A stretch of 64,000 nucleotides of DNA from assembly GCA_038087015.1 (NCBI GenBank), contig JASBNA010000006.1, positions 186,001 through 250,000 of the forward strand, given 5' to 3'. Shown one piece after another: positions 11,221-22,848 of the stretch (its first letter is position 1; the number at the start of each line of letters is the position of its first letter). The translations under genes and the position numbers were made by a program. The DNA comes from Cerrena zonata. Lineage: Eukaryota > Basidiomycota > Agaricomycetes > Polyporales > Cerrenaceae. The notes under the pieces are model-generated. The model searched no databases. It worked only from the letters and a program-made list of their open reading frames with translations, and had not been told where the DNA came from.

Positions 11221-12174
11221 TCACTCACTCATCCACACACCGCAATCGTAGAGATCAACGAAACATCTGAGTGAATTAAACCAAATAGCTAATCATGAAA
11301 AGGGCCATGTGAGTTCGTTTGTTGCCGTCGATAGTGAACAATAACTCACCATAAAGATACATATATAATATCTTCACAGATCCTAACCCACACATCTAAA
11401 GAATACCTATCCGTCTCTCATACAAGTCCTCTCCCGCCCATACTCACAGTATCCACAATCGCTCTAACGGCCTCCTCCCAAACCTTCGCAAACGCACTCT
11501 TCCCCTCGACCGCTCTCAGGCGTCTCCTTACTTCTTCAGCAGCACCGGAGCTAACCCCAGTCATCCTTCGTCTCCTCAACCGGAACAAGAAGGAGAGTAT
11601 GGGAAAGAGAACGAAGATAGCAAAGAGGGTAATGAATTTGGACTTGCTTGCTTGAAAGAATGAGACGTCCAGATAAGACCGAATGATCGCCATCGTGGTA
11701 GGAGATCGAGTTGAAGTGGGTTGGAGGGACTGGGAACGGGGACCGCGCGGGACCGGCGTTGGGGTTTCGGAAGAAGAGAGTTCTTTTGAGTTTTGGGAAC
11801 TAACCTGATGGGCTTTGCCGTTCTCCTTGTGTTTTGAACGACGTACAGAAGCGGGAGTGATGGTTTTTGAAGTAGCGATAGAAGAGATAGATTGTGAAGA
11901 TGTAGAAGGGGAAGGGGAGGGCGTTAAGCGAGTCATCGCTGGTATACGTGCTCTATCCTTCCCATTCGGACGTGCCACGTTCGGGCGAGGTGATCGTGGG
12001 GTAGCGGTATGAGTCGAATTGCTTGACTCTGAAGAAGCAGAAACCGACAGTGATGGGGACACTGAACGGGATGACGATGCAGAAGAAGGGATAATTGTCG
12101 GTGAAGCGATAGGTGAAGGAGGCCGCTGCGTTGCAATGGCATCCTGGTGTAATTTGTCGAGGGAAGAGAGTAGT
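11221..12174 (-). repeat. Segmental duplicate (copy 2), matching 3789-4601
   Basis: Near-identical to 3789-4601 apart from an extra ~130 bp and scattered substitutions. This copy is the one continuous with the rest of its gene (exon 1 at 12430-13122), so it is probably the source copy. Both copies open with a 'tcactcactcat' string and end at 'gagagtag'. Confidence 0.9.
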
Positions 12175-13122
12175 TGCTAGAAGAGAACATGAGGATTAGC
12201 TATATGAAAACATCGAGGCTAGGAATCACAGATTGTCAAAGTATCACAAGCTAATCATGGCATGAGATTGTGAGAAGCCACACCTCCATCTGTCGGACAT
12301 TCGTCCATGAGGAAAAACTCCTCATGGACGAATCGCCGATAGAAGGCGCGTATGACATTGCAACCTAACATGTCAGGTCCAATACATCACAATCTAATAA
12401 TACAAAACTCAGGGTAAATTTATACTCACATTCCTAGTTTCCTGTGGAAGCTCCCTCTCATATTGTAGAAAATCGGAAGCGTAGTTCCACTCCTGGAGTC
12501 TTGGCAATACCTGCAAACAGTAGAGTTCTAGGATCTTTGAATATCCGTTAACGTCTTCTGTAGAGGTACTGGGATTTCTACGCGCAAGCCAGTCTTCGAT
12601 GATTCCACGTCCTACTTCGGGACATTCGAGTTTGACACTTGCTAGGATCAAAGTAACGAGTAGCGGAATTGGGAGGAAAGCAGCGTTAGGCTTTTGACCA
12701 TATAAACTAGGTGTAAAGAGCGCAAGTGATCGTGTATGAAGGGTCATGACCAGGCTTTGTGGAGAAAGCATTAAATTTGCTCTCAGCGAGGCGGGAAACG
12801 CTTCTGGGACTTGAGTTTCAGGAGGTGATGCATAAACCGTAGTTTCGAACGTTACGCGCAAGATATCCCATTTCTTGCGGTGTGTTGTAAGGCCATCATC
12901 GGAAGTCGATTCGGGCTGGTGCAAAAGAGAGAATGCAGAGGTCAAAAGTGAATGTGTCAATGCAACATTGCGATGCAGAAATGCAGTGGCTGCACGGGGA
13001 TAGAGCGAACGAAGGGTAGCTACCGTCGACCTAGACGATGCTGAACCATTCGCTTTGGGGCTACTCGGTGTTGGGTCCGAAGCGGCCTCCGTCAACACCG
13101 TCGTCGTTGTCGCTGTTGGCAT
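11418..13122 (-). CDS. Helical protein with one C-terminal membrane segment, possibly Pex26-like
   Basis: Exon 1 runs from the ATG at 13122 to 12430, then an intron (12177-12429) leads to a large exon from 12176. The N-terminal ~240 residues are helical (AATAFLHRNVALTHSLLTSA, ILELYCLQVLPRLQEWNYAS), followed by a Ser/Thr/Pro-rich linker and a membrane span FITLFAIFVLFPILSFLF next to RLRRRR. This order resembles peroxin Pex26, which anchors the Pex1/Pex6 ATPases to peroxisomes, but about 60 residues follow the span here and no diagnostic motif was found, so the name is a guess. The 3' end is uncertain: the frame stops at 11418, or a 52 bp intron starting at 'gtgagt' near 11450 extends it. PWP1 is divergent, 187 bp away. 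Confidence 0.6.
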
Positions 13123-13309
13123 TGTTGGTAAATGCGGGGATGTGGTTGGGGGTAAAGACTCGAGAGCCAAGCTTGTATCCTATAGCCGGAAGCACGGGAT
13201 ACCCGCTCCGCGTGGGATTCCTATTTTGGTAGCCGATTGAAATTATTGAAGCTTGAAGGTTAGACAGGTTATTTCTTAATTTTGAACTGTCGTCTCTGAG
13301 AGAGAGAGG
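13123..13309. promoter_or_regulatory. Short bidirectional promoter region
   Basis: Only 187 bp separate the two divergent start codons (minus-strand gene at 13122, PWP1 at 13310), so the two genes must share this promoter interval. No TATA box was recognised. Confidence 0.6.
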
Positions 13310-15316
13310 ATGGCGAGCTTGATTTCCGCGACATCTTGGTACGTTGTTTATTTTTCGAAGATCTTATCCCCTGAATTATATTTAGGGTGAGACGAGGGGT
13401 AGCAGTAGAACACCCCACAAAATATATTCTCGATGAAAAAGAGCTAGAGCGAGTCAGTGCACTTGCTCGGATAGAGCTCGAAGATGCCAGGAAGGAACTG
13501 GAGCGTGCACACAAAGCTGCGGAATCCATGGGCAAGGGTGTTGCAGGCGATGCAGATGACGACGATGAGGACGAGTGGGTAGAGTGAGTACTAGTCCGAT
13601 CATTCAGTATTCTAGGCATCGTTTGCTGAGGACAAGTTGTTGAAGTGAAGATGAAAGCGAAGCGAAGGCGGAAAGTAACGGTGGGGATGAAGATGTCCCT
13701 ATGGATGAAGACCCTACTTCAGATGCTGCTGTGAAACCAAAGGATGGAGATGATCTTGCAGAATACAACTTGGACGACTACGATAATGAAGATGATATGC
13801 CGGGTGATTATTTTTATATTCTCTTATTGCTTCGAACTTATATTTCTGTTAGCCATGGGTCCGTTCAGCAATATCAAGGGTCTAACATACTATCGCAACA
13901 ACGACGAGGATCCATACATCACTCTCAAGGAAGATGTACGTTAATGACATTGCCTCACACATCGGTCATGAATTAAATGTTGTGTGTAGCCCGACGACAA
14001 CGAAGATGAGCGAGAAGAGCTCCAAATCTTCCCAACAGATAACCTAATTGTTATCGCCAAAACAGAAGACGAAATTTCACAGCTCGAAATTTACGTCTAC
14101 GACGAATCCGACGAAGACCTCTATGTACACCACGACCTCATGCTTCCCTCTTTCCCTCTTTGCCTCGAATGGCTCGATTTCCCTCCCGTCTCATCCCCTG
14201 CCGCAAAACTACCTGATGGTACCACAAAACAATTCGGCAACTACATTGCTGTAGGTACTCTAGACCCGGAAATCGAAATCTGGTCACTAGATACCGTCGA
14301 AGCAATGTATCCCGACATGGTTCTTGGTCGTCCCGACAAAACCGCTGCTCATATACCCACACCTCTTGGTACAGGCAAGAAAAAGCGTAAAAAGCAGAAG
14401 CATCGTGAAACCTCGGATGCATATCATGTTGACGCCGTTTTGTCACTTTCGTGGAATAAAACACATCGTAACCTTTTGGCTAGTGCTTCGGCTGATCGAA
14501 CTGTTAAACTGTGGGATCTCAATCGTGATCCTACAATTAATGGTGAAGGGGGCGAAGGACAAGGCGCATTGAGGAGTTTCTCCGTTCACAAGGATAAGGT
14601 TCAGGCCGTTCAGTGGAATGATAAGGAGCCTACTGTACTTCTGACTGGAAGTTATGATCGTACTGTCAGGACTTTCGATTCGAGAGCGCCGGATGCTGGT
14701 GTCGGTGCCATTGTCGGTGCCGATGTGGAAGCTCTGAGATGGGATCCTTGGGAAGCACACTCCTTCTACGTACGATCCTTGACATTACTTCGAAATTCAT
14801 GTCACTTATGGCTCACTCATATAGGTCTCTCTGGAGAACGGAATGGTCCTCAACTTCGATGCCCGAACACTCCCAACGAACGCCTCAGCTCCCTCACCCG
14901 CCCGATTCACACTCTCAGCTCATGACGGTGCAGTCTCCGCTCTCGACGTCAACCCTCACCTCCCTGGCTGTATCGCAACAGGTGGTACCGACAAATCGGT
15001 CAAAATCTGGAATATCAACGAGGATTCAGACCTCAATAAACGTCAAGTCAGCTTAGTCACTTCTCGCGACTTGGGAGTGGGCAAAGTGTTCTCGGTGTCT
15101 TGGTCGCCTGATGATCCTCTTACACTTGCTGCTGCTGGTTCGAAAGCGAAGTTGCAGGTGTGGGAAGTAGGTGCAAATGCCGGAGTGAGGAAGGCGTTGG
15201 GAAGCAAGATTGCTGCTGCGGGTAGGACGGTGAGGGAGAGGCAGACTGGTGGTATTATTGGTGTTGCTGAAGATGATGAGGATAGTAGCGGGGAGGAAGG
15301 AGGTGATGATGAATAG
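13310..15316 (+). CDS. PWP1: PWP1, WD40 periodic tryptophan protein
   Basis: The gene starts with a 29-base exon (MASLISATSW) spliced at 13339-13385 onto VRRGVAVEHPTKY, the hallmark start of PWP1. Acidic segments, LDEKELERVSALARIE and GLTYYRNNDEDPYI follow, then WD40 repeats including VLSLSWNKTHRNLLASAS, VKLWDLNRD, LLTGSYDRTVRTFDSR, GGTDKSVKIWNI and FSVSWSPDDPLTLAAAGS. An acidic tail ends at 15314-15316. Further introns are predicted near 13586, 13801, 13938 and 14769. PWP1 is a nucleolar/chromatin protein that supports rRNA transcription and processing. All parts appear intact; the basic KKKRKKQK stretch in the middle could serve nuclear import. Confidence 0.92.
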
Positions 15317-15833
15317 AACATACTTGTTTAGATGGCGAGAGTAGGTCGTATCGACGGGTTTTCTGGTCAAATATCATCGTGATTTTGATCAATAGGAAGT
15401 CATCAATCAACTTGACATGTTTTTTGCCAGCATGCATGACTACAAAAATGCCAACGAACGTGTCAGAGGAGATAGACAGAATAAAACGGTGTACTCGGCA
15501 ACCAGAACGATGAATATGAACGCTCATCGGTACGAGGGAAGGAGGTTGATATCCTACAAATATCTATCAAGTCCAAATTTTTCTAAGGGGATTATATCAA
15601 GAGACTTATGTCTGAAGTCAGGGAGTATAATCAAAACACCATCGAATGAAATCGTCGTTGTAGCTTGATCAGATGTTGGCGGTGTCCATTTTGACTAGAT
15701 CTAGATGTCATGATACTGACTAATCTAAGCTGTGCAGTCTGAGCCTAAGTGTTAGAAAACGCCACCGTCATTCATACTTAGCAGGAACTGCATCACACAC
15801 CCGGGCCCTACTATCAATCGGGTGAGATTACCT
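15317..15833. other. Intergenic, nothing recognised
   Basis: 3' region of PWP1 and 5' region of the next gene. Short frames only. Confidence 0.4.
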
Positions 15834-17413
15834 ATGGCTGGATTTTCTTATTACGCTCAGTCTGGTAAGACGCAAAGGCCATCATATATTCTTGGCAAAG
15901 ATCTGCTATGCTACAAACGTGGATTAGCAAATATGTTTCCGGACTACCCACTGGATTTCTCCACCATGTTGGGGGACATCGGTTGGCTTGGAAACCAAGG
16001 GCAGTTTATCCGGCTTTTCAACTGCTTTGAGGATGGGCATCGCAATAAAAGCGGGTTACCTCCCAATTTTGCTTACCTGCATATCCCCGATGACAAGAAA
16101 GTTGAAATCCACGATGATCTCCGTCCTGGAGAGATACTTTGTACTCCAGGCGCAACAATTCTCGCGGTCACCGATCCTGAAGAGTGAGTCAAATAGTTCC
16201 ATATAGTAGTGTTAGTTCCATACAACGTCCACAGGGCCTCAGAAACAACGATTCAAACATACGTTGTCGAGCCGTGTGACCCGATGAGCCCGTCCCCGCA
16301 CGGTGTTGTGCCAGCTCAATATCCTGTCACAATTCAACACCCAAACGAGAATTGGGCATTTCTTATGGTCCAGTCACCTGCTCAACGAAGATACTTTATA
16401 CCCAACGACCTCATTCATCCCTACATAATAACTCATCGTGAAAACTGGCTCCGACTTTCCGTCGAACAATATCACATACTTCATAAAGATGACTTTATAT
16501 TCGTTTCTGGACAAGTGCAAACTAGAGCATGGGCATTGGGCATTAGTCAACAGAAAGAGTCCGTCTTTAAGCTCATAGGCGAGATCTCGGACACCGCTGT
16601 GCGTTTCCAGAATCCCTTTCCCAACAGAGACTGTGATGCACGGGCCGGTCCTGATCGTCCTGAGATTCGAGACAAAGTAGGTGAAAATATGAGATATAAC
16701 CCCTTCTCAGATCAGAGTATCTTCCTCAATTTTTACAAAGCGCGGACACGATTAATTGGTCCTACCAAAATATCGGCGACGTCTAAGCCGTACTCACCAT
16801 CTGGCAGCGAAGACCGTGATACACATCGCAGTGTGCGTACAAGCCTTCCTTTTCTAATAGTAGGTGACCCAGGGTCCGACATATTCAATGTAGATGACAT
16901 CAATGATCGATCCTGCTTTGCGGTACATTCTAGAGGTAGGAGTCGAATCATAGTTATCATGTATCTTTCTCAAATTACCTTAGGTTTCACCATGTGAAGT
17001 CGCTGTCGCCAGTGATATCGAAATTTACCACATGCTTGGCGTATGTTTCCGTGGTTTGATGCTCTGTTTAGGTCGTGATAACATTGCTTCTTAGGAATCG
17101 CCTTGGCCGGATGATCTCTTGAGATTCCTGCACGAGCTATCCCCTACGGTTGTTTGCGGTACTGTCGCTGGTGTTTGTTGTGAGTCAACGTGGCTTCCCG
17201 ATATTCTAATTTTCTGACTACTTGCTAGACGGTCGGTTTGAACTCGGTAGAGAAACCAATACCAGAAACGAAGCAGTTCCTATTTCAATCGGGATAGATG
17301 ATCAAATTTATCAGCGACGGTCCTCAAAACCAGACCTCATATCACAAAATGCTTCCCAGTGTCGCCGAGAACCTGTCTCTGACCATGTGCATCCGACTAT
17401 TGTGGTACATTGA
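15834..17413 (+). CDS. Agaricomycete family of unknown function (member 1)
   Basis: A gene of at least five exons. Visible blocks: SYILGKDLLCYKRGLANMFP, LGDIGWLGNQGQFIRLFNCF, RPGEILCTPGATIL, then after a conserved intron (near 16183) IQTYVVEPCDPMSPSPHG, HPYIITHRENWLRLS, DDFIFVSGQVQTRAWALGI, PFSDQSIFLNFYKARTRLIG, and later exons with WPDDLLRFLHELSP and YGRFELGRE, ending at 17411-17413. I know this pattern as a large, Agaricomycete-restricted family without assigned fold or function. There is no signal peptide or membrane segment. The start at 15834 is the first ATG in the visible frame; an upstream exon is possible. A close relative lies head-on at 18238-19249. Confidence 0.75.
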
Positions 17414-17841
17414 TAGCAGATACTCATACTTTGCGATTGGAGGTGCTTAATGGAAATGTATTGTGGAGATGTATTCACTTCTATAACACATCTTTTGACC
17501 TAAACCTCATAATTATGAGGTAAATGAGTCAGTACTAGGCATCGCCAATCGAATGGCAAACTTCAAGATCCACGTTGGCGGGTCTGGTTTTTACCCAAAG
17601 TCTGATAACAATAAACACCTTGCGAAAAATGAAATTTGTTCGCGGTTCTATCAAGTACAGTTTATGGTATTTCCGGTAGACCGGTTCTCCTTAATGTACC
17701 ATAAGACTATGGGAGGGCATAGATTCAAAGGTTGGCCTTGGATGACACGGGTAGGCATGATCTCGCATGACACCGGATGGTGTTATGGAATTTTGCTGAT
17801 CGCTCCGGTCAGGAGGCACGTCGATCCCATCCAATATATGG

Positions 17842-18140
17842 ATGCTTTTGGTTGTATCGGCTGCTTCACTGTCAAGCGCAAAACGCCCATCTGAAAGCTA
17901 TTCAGAAACATGTAAGTTTCAGGAAGTTAACTTGACATACAGCGAACTCCAACAACACTCTCGCACACGACTTTGGGAGATAGTTCGTGCAAAAATGTTG
18001 ACAGATCATCCGGCCATGGTAATTCCTAAGTAGTAGTGTTACTTTAACTTTGCGCTCGACGCTCCCAGGATAAGAAGCTAGCTTACTTGCAAGAGATGGT
18101 AGATCTCTATATCACCAGCAACAGCAACCTCACATTCTGA
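17842..18140 (+). CDS. Small uncharacterised protein or 3' part of a larger one
   Basis: Exons 17842-18018 and 18069-18140, joined across a clean 50 bp intron, read TYSELQQHSRTRLWEIVRAK then DKKLAYLQEMVDLYITSNSN to a TGA at 18138-18140. The phase-perfect join and helix-forming composition argue for real coding, but the 5' end is unsure. An open frame at 17553-17894 just upstream could belong to the same gene, or the ATG at 17842 gives an 82-residue protein. The tail may overlap the antisense 3' end of the neighbouring minus-strand gene. Confidence 0.4.
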
Positions 18141-18237
18141 AACCTGGACGAAAGTAAGTGAACAGCAACAAGGTGTTATATTTTGATGCTGTCACCTCGA
18201 GAATGTATTCTAGTGCAGGATCAATAATTGACGTCAT

Positions 18238-19249
18238 CTAAAGCAAAATGAGCCAACACTTGCAATAATCGAGAGAGATACTCACGCTGGTATTTACATC
18301 ATGGTCTTGGTTCTCTGAGAATGAGGGAGGTCCGGACATGGCCGAAATTTTGGCGGGACCTATTAGTCTTGTCCGAGCCTTGAAGAAGTTGAGAAAGATA
18401 CTCTGGTCCTGGAAGGGGTTATACCTCATCATTTTACCTAGATTGTCGCGTATCTCAGGCCGATCGGGACCAGCGCGCGCATCGCAATCGTCATTGGGAA
18501 ATTCGTTCTCAAACCGTACGGCCTTTTCCGTAAGCTCACCTTCCAACGTAAATACAGATTCTTTACGTTGAGAGATGCCCAAAGCCCACGCCCTAGTCTC
18601 CACTTGACCAGACACAAATATGAAGTCGTCCCTATGAAGCCTATGATGCTTCTGCCAAGACAGTGTAAACCAGCTTTCACGATAGGCTATTATATATGGG
18701 TGGATGAGGTCATTCGGCTTGATGTATCTTCGTCTAGCCGGAAACTGGGCCATGAGGAATGCCCACTTCTCCTTCGGATGTTGGACTGTGGCAGGATACT
18801 GTGGTATGATACCACGGGGGGACGGATTTGTCGGGTCACAAGGTTCAATAGTATAGGATTTAATGATAGTTTCGGAAGGTCTGCGTGTGAGATATATCAT
18901 CATAAATATCATACTACCTGGGGGGATATACTCACTTCTCTGCATCTTGCACAGATGACACTATTGTTTCTGGACTGCAAAGTATCTCGCCGGAGTCGAG
19001 ATCATTTTCAACCACAACTTTCATGTCATCCGGAATGTGCAAGCAAACGAAGTTAGGGGGGATACCGCTATTGTTGCGATGACTATCCTCGAAACAGTTG
19101 AAGAGACGGATGAACTGGCCATCGCGTCCGAACCAACCTATGTCGCCTAATTCTGTGGAGAAATCCAGAGGATAGTCTGGAAACATATTCGCCAGTCCGC
19201 GTTTGTAGCACAACAATTCCTTCCCAAGGACATCTGATGGCCTCTGCAT
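18238..19249 (-). CDS. Agaricomycete family of unknown function (member 2)
   Basis: Paralogue of the gene at 15834-17413, in opposite orientation. It carries the same blocks: VLGKELLCYKRGLANMFP, GDIGWFGRDGQFIRLFNCFE, ESWFTLSWQKHHRLH, DDFIFVSGQVETRAWALG and DQSIFLNFFKARTRLIG. The first intron (near 18901-18936, after DAEK) is at the same codon and phase as in member 1. After NTS near 18290 a further intron probably leads to a short last exon down to about 18130. The WPDDLLRFL block of member 1 was not found, so the C-terminus looks shorter. Function unknown; no signal peptide. Confidence 0.7.
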
Positions 19250-19620
19250 GGTACAAAGGTCGTAAAAATATAGTTGGGCGAGTTCAACGATCTGAGCTAG
19301 GGGAGTGGTTTACGACGATCAGTGACGGGCAAGACACAGGCATTTCTAGCGAAGCTGTTTTCCCAATACATCACCCCAGTACAGCCACGGGGTGCAATCC
19401 AGGCTGTACGGCTTACATCATGATCAGCTCCATCATAGGGTCGCTTCTGTTCCATCACGTTTGTTCTTATGTTCATTCTGGAATGTCGAATGCTCCTGCG
19501 AAGTTATTCAACGAGGCGTAAAACAATGAAAACAACAGGTTGCGCCTCATCGTGCGTTTTCAAGGCACTTGTCGTTACTCTCCTCAATTCGTTACTACTC
19601 ATATAAGTTAAGTGCGTGCC
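19250..19620. other. Divergent intergenic region
   Basis: Between the starts of the minus-strand family member and the DUF6535 gene. No motif beyond ordinary promoter-like sequence was recognised. Confidence 0.4.
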
Positions 19621-22386
19621 ATGTCAGAGGAACATGTATGTTTACTTGATACTGTTTTCATTTGAATTTTATTAACCATTGGTTCCTAGCTTGTCTCCAA
19701 TCCTCACTTCATCACGGACGGAACACAGATTCAACATGGCAAAATACTCACAGGTTGGGACGCGGTGGATAAGAGAATACGAGATTCGGACGAGAGCAAG
19801 GTGGAAGATTATAAAGAAGATGTTGACACTTTGCTTGTCTTTGTAGGTGAACTAGTTATCCTCCGCACATCCTAGTTTAACGAGGAGCGACTCCACAAGG
19901 CTGGATTGTTCTCTGCTGTAACAACAGCCCTTCTTCTCGACTCCTACAAATCTCTTCAAGAGGATCGAGTCCAAACGACCAATATCCTTCTTGCCCAAGT
20001 CTATCTACACATGATCAATGCATCTACCCCTCTTCCCAACATAGACAGCATTTTCTGCATCGCCACGTCCTCTTGTCCGTTTACTCCTTCAGCACCCGCG
20101 AAGCATATCAACTATCTGTGGTTCTCCAGCCTTATCCTCAGCCTTGTAACGGCATCTTTTGGGATGCTGGTGAAGCAATGGCTCCGCGAGTATCTCTCTG
20201 GAAATCTCGCAGTAGGAAAATCTCATCTGCGTCTGCGCTTCTTTCGTTATATCGGCATGGCGAAATGGAGGGTATTCAAAATCGCTTCTCTGTTACCCTT
20301 ACTGTTGCAACTCGCCCTAGCGTTGTTTTTTGCAGGCCTGTGCCTTTTCTCCAGCCAAATCAACTCCGACCTGGGATCTCTCACCACCGCCATAGTCGCT
20401 ATTTGGGCTATTCTTCTCGTACTCATTCTGAGTGCACCCGCTCTCTCTCCCAGATGTCCTTATAAAGTCACGTTCTTGAAGGAATTCATGCACTACATAC
20501 GAGTGCTTTTGAACGAATATATGCATCTTGATTACGGAACTCCACTGGCAGGCCGAAACTCATCAGTCTCTGATGAGATTGCTACGAAACGAAAGACCTC
20601 CTTTTCCCCATTTGAAGAAGAGTCATTTGCCGTCAATCAAGCTTCGTTGTCAGAAGACATGGATATCTTACTTGCCATAGACTGCGAGCTACTCGATGAT
20701 GGACTTCTCGAGTCAGGTATAGCCGGCCTCCTCATCCCGATTGCGTCACAGTCTTCTTCAGACATGGCACAAGTTAGGTACCGTCCGGGCCAGTTGATTA
20801 TACCTTGGGTGCTTAACATAATCGACAATCGAGTTCAAAACGAACAAGCTACAAGACTAGACCTCAATAAGAGAATAATGCTTAGAGGACAGTTGACCAT
20901 AAAGGCTTGGTCAGCAGTAGTTAATATTCTCTCACATACCCTGCTTTTCTATCTACAAAACTCGGAGACCAAGATCAGGGGCAAGAGCTGGATAGCAGAT
21001 GCGATAACGATCCTCATTTCGGACTCAGGTTACCCTCTACCTATCAACGGCCAAAAGGCACTTTCCGAGTGTTTACGGAAGGACGCCTATGCATGCGCAT
21101 CTATCATCTGCGAACGTTCATTTGCCCCGATATACTCCCTTTTCCCGTACAAATCCAATAACAACCCCATTGGGCAGGACGCGTTCGTTGTGTTGTTGGA
21201 CTACGGGATTGGTGACATTTTGCGTCATCTCCACGGCGATGATCTTCTGGACGCGATTCACGATCTTCTCCGCTGCCGATATGGATGTGTAAATTGCACA
21301 CACAAGTCTCTACCTGCTTTCTTGGGGGTTCATGTGTATACCGCCGAGCCTGTTGGTAGGCTCGTGCGCCTCGATATAGATGGCGGTCTTCGAGAGATTG
21401 TCGACATTCTTCTTGACGAGCTTGAAAATGTCTTTCAATCACCACCTTCCTCATTTATATCACTCTCAGTTCTAACGACGGTCGAGGTTGCCTTCACTTA
21501 TATCCAGAGATGGGGTCAGTATCACTCTAAACGTATCGCCCACTGGATGTCGCAATACCAAGCTCTTCTTTGGTATTTGCAGTTAGCAAAACCGGCTCAT
21601 TGCGGACATGACGGCGCTCTTTCTAGAACCGCCTCTCAATTGGTGGTCACTGTGACCAAAAAGCTATTCATGAGCGAGGATAGTGAGATGACATCAAGTA
21701 AGTGATCTCAACCTCCCGTTGAGCCCCGACTCATCCCAACATTAGGCGAACGAAAGACCATGTTACGAATTATCTCCGACATCCTAAAGGCTGATTGTGA
21801 TCCGCTCGTAGTAGAGGATCCCAGCATATTGAGGATAGACCATGTTGGGCTATGTGAGCTACTTTTGGATCTCCTACGATGGCAGCTACAGGCACCCATT
21901 GATCCTATTCCCTCTATGCAACGAGCTCTGGTGAACGCTTGGAGGGCAACTCTCGAAAGGTTGGATGAAACCATCAGTATGACAAGTGGTCCACCTACAG
22001 ATACGGAATCAGCGATCATTCCACGCCTTCTCTCGTTAGCCCAGGAGTTAACTATTCCGAGCGAGTTAGAGAAAGCTATGGAAGGGCTTTCATTCACACT
22101 TGGAACGAGACTTGTCGGACCAACGGCAGGTATGGCACTTAGAAAGTGGCGGGTATTTAGGCGTCGAATGACCTCGGACCACGATTCTCTTGCTAAGGAT
22201 CAAGATCGGGATCATCCAGTACCTTTCACTAACGGTGGTAATGATAGTCAGAGCCGTACTAAAAATAATCCACCCGATGAAAATGTTGCCAGCAGCCATG
22301 TTGCCGTTGTGACTGATGATAGCGGCGTGGCTGACATTGGAGGTTTGATGCGTAACGTTACCATTCGAAGGTCATGCGATTTTTAG
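19621..22386 (+). CDS. DUF6535-domain membrane protein
   Basis: Four exons (19621-19635, 19690-19842, 19900-21697, 21746-22386) give 868 residues. The N-terminal part has the DUF6535 signature: DTLLVFAGLFSAVTTALLLD, an extracytoplasmic stretch, NYLWFSSLILSLVTASFGML followed by VKQWLREYLSG, then two more hydrophobic segments (IASLLPLLLQLALALFFAGL and a following AIWAILLVLILSAPAL). The choice of acceptor at 19899 restores the uninterrupted family motif LLVFAGLFSAV. The remaining ~600 residues are helical and soluble without a known domain. DUF6535 proteins are abundant in Agaricomycetes and their role is unknown. Confidence 0.88.
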
Positions 22387-22848
22387 AACTTCACGTACTA
22401 ATTCATGTACTTTCTGAAGAATGCCCTCAATGTATAAGTATCTATATGGGTCATTGATCGAGGGAGGCTCGAAGGATGATTTCCACGGTCAAACCGAAAA
22501 CCTGTCGCATGAAGCTTCTCGATGCTATTCTGAATCGGCCCTTCACCTCATACTACGGTGTATCAGGTTCACAGCTGCAATTTATCTGCTATGCTGAGAC
22601 TGCAATTGGAGGGATTCGGTGGACGAAGCACAGAGAGTTTTGTGAACCTGGGTATGAATATTTGATCAATCATAGGTGTCGATGATTGGTGCACCTTACA
22701 ATTCGAGGAACCCAAATAGAGTCAGGGAACTGGGTGGATTTTTAGACATACAATCAATAATCTACAGATACAACAAGAAATCTCGAACCAAAGATGTTTA
22801 CTGCATAAAGAGTGAGATGTATACAAATTGATTGATCCCCTTCTACTA
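22387..22848. other. Convergent intergenic region
   Basis: Between the ends of the DUF6535 gene and BTB copy C. No gene recognised. Confidence 0.4.

Noticed and set aside
10913..11224. Open frames across the GAAA tract on both strands
   Set aside because: Produced only by the tetranucleotide repeat, encoding simple Lys/Glu/Arg or Phe/Leu/Ser runs.
19871..19899. FNEERLHK residues as part of the DUF6535 protein
   Set aside because: Using the later acceptor at 19899 removes them and restores the family motif LLVFAGLFSAV.
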